A stretch of DNA of 31,206 nucleotides from an uncultured Eubacterium sp. (GCA_910589665.1 CAJUTR010000029.1:1-31206), one strand, 5' to 3'. Numbered from the stretch's first letter, positions 15,578 to 24,363 are shown. Notes: a model not told the origin generated them from the letters alone. Numbers and translations are program-made.

Positions 15578-15987
15578 ATCGCCGAAAGGCATCGTTTACA
15601 GTAGAGGCAGTTTTCGTTATTAATATTACGATCTGGGTTCTAGCAGCCGTATGTTATGCGGCCGTGTATTCGCACGATCGGACTGCCATGTATTCGATGG
15701 CGGAACATGTTATGGAGCAATCAGTGGAAAACGGGAAGAAATTTACCGAAACAGAGATGGAAGCACGTATGAAGCAGTATATGAACGAGCATCTGTTTTT
15801 GTGCCGTGCGGACAGGATCACGGTCAAAAGAGCGTTTCTTTCCATCCGGGCAGATATTACATTTCATGCGGAGGTAAGGGTTCCGTTTATACAAAAGCTG
15901 CTGACCGGAGAGAAAGGGAGAAAGATTTCGGTTTCGCATGAGGTGCTGTTTGCGCCTGAGTATTTGTGGAGCAGCAAGGAGATGTAA
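15559..15987 (+). CDS. TadE/TadF-like minor pseudopilin
   Basis: The 142-residue product starts MESIWLNRRKASFTVEAVFV. It has a short basic leader, then a hydrophobic helix with Glu at position 5 if cut before Ser (A-SFTVE). The rest is a small soluble domain with strands around RITVKRAFLSIRADITFHA. It overlaps the peptidase gene before it by 19 bases and shares the SxTVEA motif with the TadE-like protein upstream, so both are likely co-processed minor pilins. Confidence 0.78.
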   Translation: MESIWLNRRKASFTVEAVFVINITIWVLAAVCYAAVYSHDRTAMYSMAEHVMEQSVENGKKFTETEMEARMKQYMNEHLFLCRADRITVKRAFLSIRADITFHAEVRVPFIQKLLTGEKGRKISVSHEVLFAPEYLWSSKEM

Positions 15988-16071
15988 AGGGAGCGAAAGA
16001 AGATCTTGATCAGGGTGTGCGCTCTTGACGACAGAAAAAAGAGGTGGAGAAGAGAAGGAAGGGACGAAAGA

Positions 16072-17358
16072 ATGGAACAAGCGATGCGGATAGAGACAGA
16101 AATCGTACAGGAGTTTACGGGGAGGTATCTGAAAGTAACAGCGGAGGGTAAAACTGCAGATTTTGGTGAGAAGGTTTTGAAGTATAATAGAATTGATGGG
16201 ATCCTAGGCGCGGAGGTACAGCAGATAGACAATAAGCCGCAGTATGTTTATGCGATCGGAAATGGCATACCGTTTTCTGATTACCTAAAAAGAGGTATTT
16301 TTTCGGCGGAAGACATTAAATTCTTTATGCGCCGGATCATACATCTGATCGGACTTGCCAAGGAGTATTTGCTGGATGAACGAGATATGATGCTGACGGG
16401 TGATTGTATGTTCTTTGACGAGTTAGAGAATAAGCTTTTGGTCGCATATCTAGATGGTTATCAGCATGATGTAGGAAAAGGAATTTCGGGTATTCTAGAA
16501 ATTTGTATGGATCATATGAACCATCAGGATAAGGAACTGGTCTTTCTCGTGTACGGACTCCACAAAATAAGCAAGGAGGCGAATTTCTGTTTGAGTCGTC
16601 TGACAGAAGTGCTGGGAGGGCAACAACCGATCAAACAGACAGGGGATCGAACAGGAGAGGTTCGCAGGCGGGAGGCGGTTATGATATGCGAAAGACCAAA
16701 AGTGCCATCTGAAGCAGGTAGAAAAAAGGAAGCGTCATTCACGATAGGCCCGCCGTGGAAGAGAACGGTTTTCTTTGGGAAGGCAGCAGGCTATTTGGCA
16801 GCAGGCATCTTTGTATTTGTGTCGGCTGTGTATTCAGGTGTACTAAATGGAGAGAATGGCGGACTGGATATACAAAAGAGTGCAGTACTGGCAGTTTTTC
16901 TGATCGTGTTGGAATGGTGTATGATCGGCAAATTGCGGGGAGGGGATGTGCAGCATAAAAAAGAGGACGACACTGAAATATGGAATGATCAGACAGAGAA
17001 ACTGATAGAAACCGATTTGGATCAAACGGTTGTGTTGGTTGATCAACGTCCGCAAACAATATATTTGAATCTGATTCCAAAGGACTGGCAGCGGGAGGAG
17101 ATAAAAATCAGGAAAACTCCTTTTTTCATCGGAAAAAACAATGAAAAATCAGATGCTGTCATTACGGCAGGAGAAATCAGCCGTGTGCACGCTAAAATTG
17201 TCGTGGAAGAGGACGGTGTATTTGTGATCGATCAGGAATCGACAAATGGCACGTATGTGAATGGCAAACAGCTTGTGCCGTGGGAGCGCCGGAAGGTTTG
17301 TGCTGATGATGAAATAGCGTTTTCATCGGTCTTTTACCGGGTGGAAACGGAATCATAA
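16072..17358 (+). CDS. Membrane protein with C-terminal FHA domain (DUF6382-FHA type)
   Basis: The 428-residue product has an N-terminal cytoplasmic domain of about 200 residues that I take to be DUF6382 from memory. Two membrane helices follow at about 240-262 and 272-290. A C-terminal FHA domain spans about 345-425, with the hallmark blocks FFIGKNNEKSDAVI, ISRVHAKIV and STNGTYVNG, including the Arg/Ser/His/Asn positions that read phosphothreonine. ATG 16072 follows AAGGGA by 7 bases; a TTG at 16006 is open but has no site. Last gene of the tad operon. It probably links the pilus to Ser/Thr phosphorylation, though no kinase is in the window. Its end overlaps the convergent gene by 25 bases. 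Confidence 0.82.
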   Translation: MEQAMRIETEIVQEFTGRYLKVTAEGKTADFGEKVLKYNRIDGILGAEVQQIDNKPQYVYAIGNGIPFSDYLKRGIFSAEDIKFFMRRIIHLIGLAKEYLLDERDMMLTGDCMFFDELENKLLVAYLDGYQHDVGKGISGILEICMDHMNHQDKELVFLVYGLHKISKEANFCLSRLTEVLGGQQPIKQTGDRTGEVRRREAVMICERPKVPSEAGRKKEASFTIGPPWKRTVFFGKAAGYLAAGIFVFVSAVYSGVLNGENGGLDIQKSAVLAVFLIVLEWCMIGKLRGGDVQHKKEDDTEIWNDQTEKLIETDLDQTVVLVDQRPQTIYLNLIPKDWQREEIKIRKTPFFIGKNNEKSDAVITAGEISRVHAKIVVEEDGVFVIDQESTNGTYVNGKQLVPWERRKVCADDEIAFSSVFYRVETES

Positions 17359-18755
17359 GTCATGTGCTGGATAAATTGCTTCTGAAAGTATTCATCATCC
17401 GCCAGAACTAGTTCCAGGCACTGTTCCTGTAGATGATGAACACGTTCGGATAATGCGTCAGGGCGGTAAGAAATTTCAGCCAGGCCATTCAGACAGCTAT
17501 TCCCCACAGAAGTGATCTGAGAGGTGTCTATGTTTGAGAACAGACCAGTTCGAGCGGCTTTTTCAATGTCCATATGATATCCAAATCCGCCGGCTAAATA
17601 AAGGCGGCTGATCTGTTCGACTGAAATATGTGCCTGTTTGCATAGTGTGTCAATTCCGGCACCGATCGCAGCGGTGGCAAGCTGCATCTGCCGTACGTCT
17701 GCCGCTGTAAAAAGGATGTCTCCCGAAGAGGGCGTTTTGCTTATGCGAAGTCCATTGACGGGAAACGTATCAGCTAACACGCCGGATGAAAGAAGAAATC
17801 CGTGTTTGATGAGCTCGGAGAGGATGCTGATGGCTCCGCTCCCGCAGATACCGGTTGGAAGTTTATTTCCAATGGTTTTTAGTCTTGGCATGACGGGATT
17901 CCATACAAAATCAGAGACAGCGCCGGTGACAGCGGGGCAGCCGCAGGACAATCCACCACCTTCAAAAGCCGGCCCCGCAGCGGCGCTGGCGGTCAGGACA
18001 GTACCATTATGTAAAAGTGCGAGTTCTCCATTGGTGCCGAGGTCAGCAAGCAGGCAAGTATCTGTCCTTTGATCAAAGTCTAGGGAGAGCAGGCCGGCGG
18101 TTATATCTCCTCCAATAAAAGCAGACAGCCAGGGAAGGATGTAAATATCAGTTTCATTATAAGAGAACGAAAAATCCTGGTAGGGATGCGGTGTAAATGG
18201 ACTGCCAGTCATTCCATTTAGTGGAAGGCCAAGCAGTAGATGGATCATAGTTGTGTTTCCCCCAATAAAACAGGTTTGGATTGAAAGATTGCGTTGCGAG
18301 GAATTAAAATCGCCAAAAACTTTTGAGATTTTACTGCGAATTCGTTCTTTTAGTGCATAATCATTGTGAAACTCCACATCATATTTTATACGGCTTATTA
18401 CATCGGCGCCATACTCTCTTTGAGGATTTTCAAATGTGATGGAATGAAAAACGGTTTTGGCAGTTGAGTGGTAGAAGACCATTGCTACTGTGGTGGTGCC
18501 AAGATCGATCAGAAGGGTGTCCGGCGGTATTGATTTATCTGAAGCAGGCGCGAGGGCGATACCAGTCAGTCTTTTTTTGTCAGGAATGGATACCGTGATA
18601 TCAGAGTGAGGAATAAGTCCACAGGGGAAGTCATACTGGCGGCCGCCGCAGACGTTGGCGCCGTGACAGTTGCAGGGAACGGATATTCCTTGTTCTTCGG
18701 CCAGATCTAAAATTGTTTTAGTGTTTTCAGGTGCTGCGTGGATTGTTATTTTCAT
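17334..18755 (-). CDS. RACo-like corrinoid-activation protein (ferredoxin plus DUF4445/ASKHA)
   Basis: Relatives are ATP-dependent activators that re-reduce Co(II) corrinoid proteins in methyltransferase systems. The 473-residue product has a short N-terminal ferredoxin-like part and an ASKHA ATPase core: LLIDLGTTTVAMVF (phosphate-1), LADLGTNGELALL (phosphate-2) and LYLAGGFGYHMDIEKA (adenosine). The cysteines are C28, C30, C36 and C45. The usual C-x5-C-x2-C has Arg-39 where the third ligand belongs. The ATG at 18755 follows GAGG by 7 bases. No corrinoid protein or methyltransferase is nearby, so the partner is unknown. Convergent with the FHA gene. Confidence 0.8.
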   Translation of the reverse strand: MKITIHAAPENTKTILDLAEEQGISVPCNCHGANVCGGRQYDFPCGLIPHSDITVSIPDKKRLTGIALAPASDKSIPPDTLLIDLGTTTVAMVFYHSTAKTVFHSITFENPQREYGADVISRIKYDVEFHNDYALKERIRSKISKVFGDFNSSQRNLSIQTCFIGGNTTMIHLLLGLPLNGMTGSPFTPHPYQDFSFSYNETDIYILPWLSAFIGGDITAGLLSLDFDQRTDTCLLADLGTNGELALLHNGTVLTASAAAGPAFEGGGLSCGCPAVTGAVSDFVWNPVMPRLKTIGNKLPTGICGSGAISILSELIKHGFLLSSGVLADTFPVNGLRISKTPSSGDILFTAADVRQMQLATAAIGAGIDTLCKQAHISVEQISRLYLAGGFGYHMDIEKAARTGLFSNIDTSQITSVGNSCLNGLAEISYRPDALSERVHHLQEQCLELVLADDEYFQKQFIQHMTYDSVSTR

Positions 18756-18801
18756 AATGGACCTCATTTACAAAATTCATGTTCCGCTGATGGATAAGCG
18801 G

Positions 18802-18830
18802 TGGACGGATACGATAATATATGCTACAAT
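18802..18830 (+). promoter_or_regulatory. Promoter of the rhomboid gene cluster
   Basis: TGGACG (18802-18807), 17 bp, TACAAT (18825-18830), with TGC just before the -10. It overlaps an in-frame ATG at 18821, which therefore cannot be the start of the rhomboid gene. The cluster behind it probably runs from rhomboid through murG. Confidence 0.5.
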
Positions 18831-18898
18831 ACTATCATATTTTACCAGCACAGGCAAGTTTGTTCCTAACGCTGGGAGTAAGAGGGAAGTGTGTAGTC

Positions 18899-19525
18899 TT
18901 GGATAAGCAGACAAAGGCGGCGATACCCGTAATCACGGTGATATTAGCAGTATTAAATATACTGGCGTTTGCGGTGACCGAATACTTTGGATCCAGTTTG
19001 GACAGCAGCCATATGATACATATGGGGGCGATGTATGAACCGTCAGTATTAGAGGATCATGAGTATTACCGTCTGATCAGTTGTATGTTTCTTCATTTTG
19101 GCATGGAACATTTGTTGAATAATATGATCTCGCTTTTGGTTCTTGGTTATTCACTGGAACATGCTATTGGAAAAGCGTGGTTTGGTCTCATTTATCTGGG
19201 AGCTGGTTTCATATCTAGTATCATTTCTTTTTTCTACAACATGCAGACCGGGCAGGAAATGGTTTCCTGCGGGGCGTCAGGGGCGATATTTGGTCTTATG
19301 GGCGCATTGATGGTATTGCTTGTAGTATACAGGAGAAGAAATCTGCGCGGAGAGATACCGAGATTTGCGTTGTATTTGGCGCTCAGCCTTTATACGGGAT
19401 TTCAGGCACCGGATATTGATGGGGCAGCCCATGCGGGAGGATTTGTAAGTGGGATGCTGATCTGCGTGATCATGTGCGTGATAAAAAGTTTTTGTAAAAA
19501 TAGAAAGGGGCAGAAAGCGGAATGA
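18899..19525 (+). CDS. Rhomboid family intramembrane serine protease
   Basis: Polytopic membrane protease cutting substrates within the bilayer. The 208-residue product has six or seven hydrophobic segments and all family marks: HFGMEHLLNNM, the catalytic serine in CGASGAIFGLMG, and the catalytic histidine in AAHAGGFVSGM. TTG 18899 is chosen because the upstream ATG lies inside the promoter and the protein then starts just before TM1 (MDKQTKAAIPVITV); the ribosome binding site (AGAGGGA) is about 11 bases away and weak. It overlaps the next gene by 4 bases. The substrate is unknown. Confidence 0.9.
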   Translation: MDKQTKAAIPVITVILAVLNILAFAVTEYFGSSLDSSHMIHMGAMYEPSVLEDHEYYRLISCMFLHFGMEHLLNNMISLLVLGYSLEHAIGKAWFGLIYLGAGFISSIISFFYNMQTGQEMVSCGASGAIFGLMGALMVLLVVYRRRNLRGEIPRFALYLALSLYTGFQAPDIDGAAHAGGFVSGMLICVIMCVIKSFCKNRKGQKAE

Positions 19526-20505
19526 GAGTAAATGTTTATTATGGCGGACGAGGTTTGATCGATGATCCTACTTTGTATACGATTGATAAAGTTACGCAAG
19601 TTTTGGATGAACTTCATGTAAGTGTGGAACGATACAATTTGTATGAAGATAAAGGGGGGATTTCTGTTCTCCCGAAAACGCTGCGGGAGGCAGAAGGGGT
19701 AGTTTTGGCGGCGTCTGTCGAATGGCTGGGTATCGGAGGTTATCTGCAGCAGTTTTTGGATGCGTGCTGGCTCTATGGGGATAAGGAATCGATCCGCGAC
19801 ATTTATATGTTTCCCGTTGTGATGGCAACTACATATGGGGAGAGGGAAGCGCTTCACACACTCATTAAGGCATGGGAGATGCTGGGCGGCATTCCCTGCG
19901 AGGGTATTTGTGCCTATGTAGACAATCACGTAGAGTTTGAGACAAATGCGGCGTACAATATGATGATTGAAAAGTGCGCGGAAAACTTTTACCGTGCCAT
20001 ATCGAAAAAAACGATTGCATTTCCGAATAGCAGCCTTCAGGTGAAAAAGACGGTTCTCCGCAGCAGCACGCTTTCATTGACGCCGCAGGAAAGCGAGCAG
20101 TTGTCAGCGTATGTTTCCAACGATCACTATGTAAAGAAACAGAAAGAGGACATTGAAGAACTTGCCAGTCTGTTTAATGGTATGCTGGGAGGGGAAGATG
20201 AAACGGAGAAATATATTTCGGAATTGAAAGCGCATTTTGTACCGAGTGATGGTATGAAGGCGGTATTTCAAATTGAAATTGTGGATGAGAACCGGAGTCT
20301 TGTTATTCAGGTGGACGGTGAAAAGCTGAATTGCTATTTTGGAAGTACGGGGATGCCTGATGTGACAGCAAAGCTCAAAAGCGAGGTGTTTCAACAGATC
20401 CTTTCTGGTCAGAAGCCGTTCCAGAATGCGTTTATGTCCGGTGATCTTTCTGCGCAGGGAAACTTCAAAGTGCTCCGCAATTTTGATGCCGTATTTCGTT
20501 TTTAA
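19522..20505 (+). CDS. Flavodoxin-like/SCP2 sterol-carrier fusion protein
   Basis: A 327-residue cytoplasmic protein of two parts. Residues 1-165 have the NADPH-dependent FMN reductase/flavodoxin pattern (MRVNVYYGG start, EGVVLAASVEWLGIGGYLQQFLD, FPVVMATTYGEREALH). Residues about 215-327 form an SCP2-like lipid-binding domain ending SGDLSAQGNFKVLRNFDAVFR. A helical linker joins them. It is coupled to the rhomboid gene by an ATGA overlap, with GGGGC upstream as ribosome binding site. Whether flavin or lipid is bound is not shown by sequence. Confidence 0.75.
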   Translation: MRVNVYYGGRGLIDDPTLYTIDKVTQVLDELHVSVERYNLYEDKGGISVLPKTLREAEGVVLAASVEWLGIGGYLQQFLDACWLYGDKESIRDIYMFPVVMATTYGEREALHTLIKAWEMLGGIPCEGICAYVDNHVEFETNAAYNMMIEKCAENFYRAISKKTIAFPNSSLQVKKTVLRSSTLSLTPQESEQLSAYVSNDHYVKKQKEDIEELASLFNGMLGGEDETEKYISELKAHFVPSDGMKAVFQIEIVDENRSLVIQVDGEKLNCYFGSTGMPDVTAKLKSEVFQQILSGQKPFQNAFMSGDLSAQGNFKVLRNFDAVFRF

Positions 20506-20558
20506 ACCGTTCTAACGGCTTGAGATATAAAATAGAAATAAAAAAGGAGAAGAAGAAA

Positions 20559-20969
20559 ATGGCGGAAGAACAATGTGTATTTTGTAAAATCATAGCAGGG
20601 GAAATTCCATCGACCACAGTTTATGAAGACGATGACTATAAGGCGATTTTGGACGTAAATCCCGCAGCGAGAGGACATGTGATCATTGTCCCGAAAAAGC
20701 ATGCTGCAAATATTTTTGAATTGGAAGAGGAAGAAGCGGCTAAGGTGTTTCCAATCGCGAAAAAGATCGCGACTGCGATAAAAAAGACATATGGTTGCGA
20801 TGGCATCAATATTCTGCAGAATAACGGGGAAGCTGCCGGACAGACGGTATTCCATCTTCATGTTCACGTTGTGCCGAGATATTATGGCGATGGTGTAAAT
20901 ATTATGTGGAAGTCGGGGGAAACGCCGGATCCAAATGAAGTAGCAGAAGAGATTAAGAAAAATTTATAA
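20559..20969 (+). CDS. HIT family nucleotide-binding protein (HinT-like)
   Basis: Small cytoplasmic hydrolase of the histidine-triad superfamily, acting on purine nucleoside phosphoramidates or related AMP conjugates. The 136-residue product has the zinc-type CVFCK at the N-terminus, the GHVIIVPKKHAANIFEL block, and the triad FHLHVHVVPR. ATG 20559 follows AAGGAG; a GTG/ATG-free upstream extension at 20520 is not credible. It is followed 13 bases later by murG. Confidence 0.92.
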   Translation: MAEEQCVFCKIIAGEIPSTTVYEDDDYKAILDVNPAARGHVIIVPKKHAANIFELEEEEAAKVFPIAKKIATAIKKTYGCDGINILQNNGEAAGQTVFHLHVHVVPRYYGDGVNIMWKSGETPDPNEVAEEIKKNL

Positions 20970-20982
20970 TGGGGGGCTGGCA

Positions 20983-22047
20983 TTGAAAAAGATCATTCTT
21001 ACAGGTGGCGGGACAGCAGGGCATGTTACGCCAAATATTGCGTTGATACCGGAATTGCAGAAAAGAGGGTACGAGATCCATTATATCGGTTCAAAGGACG
21101 GTATTGAGACAAAACTGATGGCGGAATTTGATATTCCTTATTATGGCATTTCGTCAGGGAAACTTCGCCGTTATTTTGATATAAAAAACTTTACAGACCC
21201 CGCTCGTATCCTGAAAGGATATGCGGAGGCCGCAAAGATCATAAAAAAGATCAAACCAGACGTCATTTTCTCAAAGGGAGGATTTGTGACGGTACCAGTT
21301 GTTTTGGCGGCGAAACGTAAGAAGGTGCCATGTGTCCTACACGAGTCAGATCTGTCTCCGGGGTTGGCCAATAAGTTATGTATTCCGTCAGCTAAAGCAA
21401 TCTGTGCAAATTTTCCAGAGACTCTTTCCCATCTGCCGAAGGAAAAGGCGCATCTAACCGGTTCGCCGATCCGAAAGGAACTCTTTTCAGGGAACCGGCT
21501 GAAAGGATTGGATTTCTGCGGATTTGATACGGGAAAACCGGTGATACTGGTTATCGGCGGAAGTCTGGGTTCTGTTCGCGTCAACGAGGCGGTCAGGGAT
21601 ATTCTCCCCCAACTGCTCGAACAATATCAGGTTATTCATTTGTGCGGGAAGGATAAACTGGATGAAAGTCTGAACGATACGGCTGGGTACGTTCAGTTCG
21701 AGTATATCCAGAAGGAATTGTGCGATCTTTTGGACGCAGCGGACATTGTGATCTCCAGAGCTGGTGCCAATGCAATCTGTGAGCTGTTGGCGCTCCATAA
21801 ACCGAATATACTGATCCCGCTCTCGCTCGAGGCGAGCAGGGGAGATCAGATCCTGAATGCGGAATCGTTTGAAAAGCAGGGATTTAGTTATGTGATCCGA
21901 GAAGAGGATCTTACGAGTGAGCGTCTTCTGAACGCAGTAAATGAAGTATACGATAATAGAAATGAGTATGTCGGCACAATGCAGTCCAGTGACCAGCATA
22001 ACGCGGTCAGCAAAGTAGCGGACATCATTGATCAAATTGTTTCTTAA
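20983..22047 (+). CDS. murG: UDP-GlcNAc transferase MurG
   Basis: MurG adds GlcNAc to lipid I to make lipid II at the inner face of the membrane. The 354-residue product begins with TGGGTAGHVTPNIALIPEL, the family's N-terminal glycine loop. It has FSKGGFVTVPVVLAA, HESDLSPGLANK, GSPIRKEL, VIGGSLGSVRVNE, and the UDP-GlcNAc pocket SRAGANAICELLAL. The start is TTG at 20983 after a GGGGGG box. The gene is outside a division/cell-wall cluster, which is common in this group. Confidence 0.95.
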   Translation: MKKIILTGGGTAGHVTPNIALIPELQKRGYEIHYIGSKDGIETKLMAEFDIPYYGISSGKLRRYFDIKNFTDPARILKGYAEAAKIIKKIKPDVIFSKGGFVTVPVVLAAKRKKVPCVLHESDLSPGLANKLCIPSAKAICANFPETLSHLPKEKAHLTGSPIRKELFSGNRLKGLDFCGFDTGKPVILVIGGSLGSVRVNEAVRDILPQLLEQYQVIHLCGKDKLDESLNDTAGYVQFEYIQKELCDLLDAADIVISRAGANAICELLALHKPNILIPLSLEASRGDQILNAESFEKQGFSYVIREEDLTSERLLNAVNEVYDNRNEYVGTMQSSDQHNAVSKVADIIDQIVS

Positions 22048-22146
22048 AAAGAAAATGAATGTAGGAAAATCGGAAATATTGTCATTTTTTGTCGTACGAA
22101 AATGTCACATTCTGCTTTACCCGTCTATACAGCATGTCCCGAAATT

Positions 22147-22155
22147 TGTTATACT
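22147..22155 (+). promoter_or_regulatory. Extended -10 promoter of the unknown membrane protein gene
   Basis: TGT-TATACT (22147-22155) is an extended -10; no clear -35 is present 17 bp upstream. A 7-bp inverted repeat, GTATACG (22181-22187) and CGTATAC (22202-22208), follows in the leader and might be an operator. The rest of 22048-22226 shows nothing. Confidence 0.35.
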
Positions 22156-22226
22156 GAATGTATGCAGGAAAGATTCAGTCGTATACGCCGTGTGTCTGCG
22201 CCGTATACAAAAAATGGAGGGATTAT

Positions 22227-22898
22227 ATGAACGATTCGTTATATGTGATACTGGGACTCGGGGCATTTTGTGCGGTGATCAAGCTGGCAGTGAGCAGGAT
22301 GTACCGCAAACTGATCCGGGAAGCAGGCCAGATGGGAAAATCGGATCATCCGCTTATGAAAATGCTGATGAAAAAGTTTGAGGCTTGCTATCAGTTGAAG
22401 ATGGGCGTAGAAAATGTGGAAATTTTTGTGGACAAGTATCTGAATTCCTATAAAAGTGCGGGCATTCATCTGTATACATGGGAGATCATGGGGGATGCCA
22501 CATTTGGCGTTACGCTGCTTACGAGCGTCATTGCGAACTTGTACATAGCAGTGACTGCAGATGACCGAAGTGCGGCCGTGTCATCACTGTTAGCGGGAAT
22601 TACTGTCTGTGGTCTGATACTGCTGGAAGATATGCTCTTAAATGTTCGATTAAAGCGGCGGCTTCTGATGGTAGAGATTTTGGATTATCTGGAAAATGTA
22701 TACAAACCGCGCTTGGAAAATAGAGTTTTTAAGAGGGAAGAGATGGCGGAATACCATCGGGAATATTTTGATGAGGAGAGGGCGCAGTTGGACGAGCTGT
22801 TATCCATGAAGCAGGCGGAAGAGCCGGCAATGAAGATCCAGTTTACGAAGGAAGAAGAGGCGATCATTGAGGAGGTGCTAAAGGAGTACATTGTATAG
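22227..22898 (+). CDS. Conserved hypothetical membrane protein
   Basis: I do not recognise the family. The 223-residue product has an N-terminal hydrophobic segment (YVILGLGAFCAVIKLAV) and a basic loop. Two more membrane helices lie in the middle (about 88-108 and 118-135: FGVTLLTSVIANLYIAV, SSLLAGITVCGLILLED). The C-terminus is a long charged helix ending FTKEEEAIIEEVLKEYIV. ATG 22227 follows TGGAGGG by 6 bases. It sits between murG and pgi with its own putative promoter. It could be a small scaffold or sensor; no function is claimed. Confidence 0.75.
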   Translation: MNDSLYVILGLGAFCAVIKLAVSRMYRKLIREAGQMGKSDHPLMKMLMKKFEACYQLKMGVENVEIFVDKYLNSYKSAGIHLYTWEIMGDATFGVTLLTSVIANLYIAVTADDRSAAVSSLLAGITVCGLILLEDMLLNVRLKRRLLMVEILDYLENVYKPRLENRVFKREEMAEYHREYFDEERAQLDELLSMKQAEEPAMKIQFTKEEEAIIEEVLKEYIV

Positions 22899-22917
22899 AT
22901 TTTGTGCCCGTTGCATC

Positions 22918-22946
22918 TTGAGTTTTCACAGGCTGTTTGGTATAAT
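22918..22946 (+). promoter_or_regulatory. Promoter of pgi
   Basis: TTGAGT (22918-22923), a 17-bp spacer and TATAAT (22941-22946), with TGG just before the -10. It is one of the strongest promoters in the window, fitting a central metabolic gene. Confidence 0.75.
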
Positions 22947-22990
22947 ATAACAAATGGTTTTGAAAAAAAGTGAAAGGAAAGGAAATGGCT

Positions 22991-24340
22991 ATGAGTAAGC
23001 ACGTAACGTTTGATTATTCATTGGCAAAAAAGTTTGTCAGTGACGATGAGATCAAAGTGATGGAAGGTATTGTAGAAACGGCGAAAAATACGCTGGTGGG
23101 TAAAAGTGGCGCGGGAAATGACTTTTTGGGGTGGATTGATCTTCCGGTTGACTATGATAAAGAAGAGTTTGCAAGGATCAAGAAAGCGGCAGAAAAGATC
23201 CAGTCAGATTCTGACGTGTTGGTGGTGATCGGCATCGGAGGATCTTATTTAGGAGCAAGAGCAGCAATCGAGTTTCTTCGTCACGGATTTTATAATAGTG
23301 TGGACAAGTCGGTGCGGAAGACACCGGAGATTTATTATGCCGGAAACAGCATAAGCGGTACGTATTTGTCCCAATTGATCCAGACGATTGGAGATCGGGA
23401 CTTTTCTGTAAACATTATAAGCAAGTCCGGTACGACGACGGAGCCGGCTATCGCATTCCGTGTATTTAAGGAAATGTTGGAAAACAAGTATGGCAAAGAA
23501 GAGGCGGCGAAGAGGATCTATGCTACGACCGACAAGGAAAAAGGAGCATTGAAAAACCTTGCCACGGAAGAAGGATATGAATCATTTGTTGTTCCGGATG
23601 ACGTGGGAGGAAGATTTTCAGTGCTTACGGCAGTAGGACTTTTGCCGATCGCGGTCAGCGGGGCTGATTTGGATCAGCTCATGGAAGGCGCGCAGAGTAT
23701 GAGAAAGCTTTGTCTGGAGACTCCTGTTCTACAAAATGATTCTGTGATGTATGCAGCGGTTCGGAATGCGCTGCACCGAAAAGGGAAGATGGTTGAGGTA
23801 CTGGCAAATTATGAGCCGTTCTTCCACTATGTAGGTGAGTGGTGGAAACAGCTTTACGGAGAGAGTGAGGGAAAGGATCAGAAGGGAATCTTTCCTGCCA
23901 GTGTAGACCTTACGACCGATCTTCATTCGATGGGGCAGTTCATTCAGGACGGTTCCCGCATTATGTATGAAACGGTGATGGAGCTTGAGAAACCTTCTCT
24001 TGATATAACGATCAAGGAAGAAGCAGTAGATCTGGACGGATTGAACTATCTTGCCGGAAAGACACTTGATTTTGTAAATAAGAACGCGATGAAAGGTACG
24101 CAGCTTGCCCACACGGACGGCAATGTTCCGAACCTTGTGATCCGTGTTCCGGAACAGAATGAATTCTGTCTTGGCGAGCTGTTCTATTTCTTCGAGTTTG
24201 CCTGTGGAGTCAGCGGGTATATGCTCGGAGTAAATCCTTTTAATCAGCCTGGCGTTGAGAGCTATAAGAAAAATATGTTTGCGCTCCTTGGAAAACCAGG
24301 GTATGAGGAACAGCGTGAAGAATTGATGAAGCGTCTTTGA
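22991..24340 (+). CDS. pgi: Glucose-6-phosphate isomerase
   Basis: Cytoplasmic enzyme interconverting glucose-6-phosphate and fructose-6-phosphate. The 449-residue product matches the short Firmicutes type of the family. It shows VVIGIGGSYLGARAA, NIISKSGTTTEPAIAFR (sugar-phosphate SIS motif), FVVPDDVGGRFSVLTAVGLL (PGI signature 1) and YFFEFACGVSGYMLGVNPF near the C-terminus. Two ATGs are possible, 22985 and 22991; AAAGGAAAGGAA precedes both and the second gives the usual MSK-VTFDYS start. A terminator follows. Confidence 0.96.
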   Translation: MSKHVTFDYSLAKKFVSDDEIKVMEGIVETAKNTLVGKSGAGNDFLGWIDLPVDYDKEEFARIKKAAEKIQSDSDVLVVIGIGGSYLGARAAIEFLRHGFYNSVDKSVRKTPEIYYAGNSISGTYLSQLIQTIGDRDFSVNIISKSGTTTEPAIAFRVFKEMLENKYGKEEAAKRIYATTDKEKGALKNLATEEGYESFVVPDDVGGRFSVLTAVGLLPIAVSGADLDQLMEGAQSMRKLCLETPVLQNDSVMYAAVRNALHRKGKMVEVLANYEPFFHYVGEWWKQLYGESEGKDQKGIFPASVDLTTDLHSMGQFIQDGSRIMYETVMELEKPSLDITIKEEAVDLDGLNYLAGKTLDFVNKNAMKGTQLAHTDGNVPNLVIRVPEQNEFCLGELFYFFEFACGVSGYMLGVNPFNQPGVESYKKNMFALLGKPGYEEQREELMKRL

Positions 24341-24363
24341 TGAGTGGATGAAGGAAGAAAAAC

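Noticed and set aside
18821..18898. ATG 18821 as the rhomboid start
   Set aside because: The ATG lies inside the predicted -10 region and adds 26 residues that do not look like a rhomboid N-terminus.
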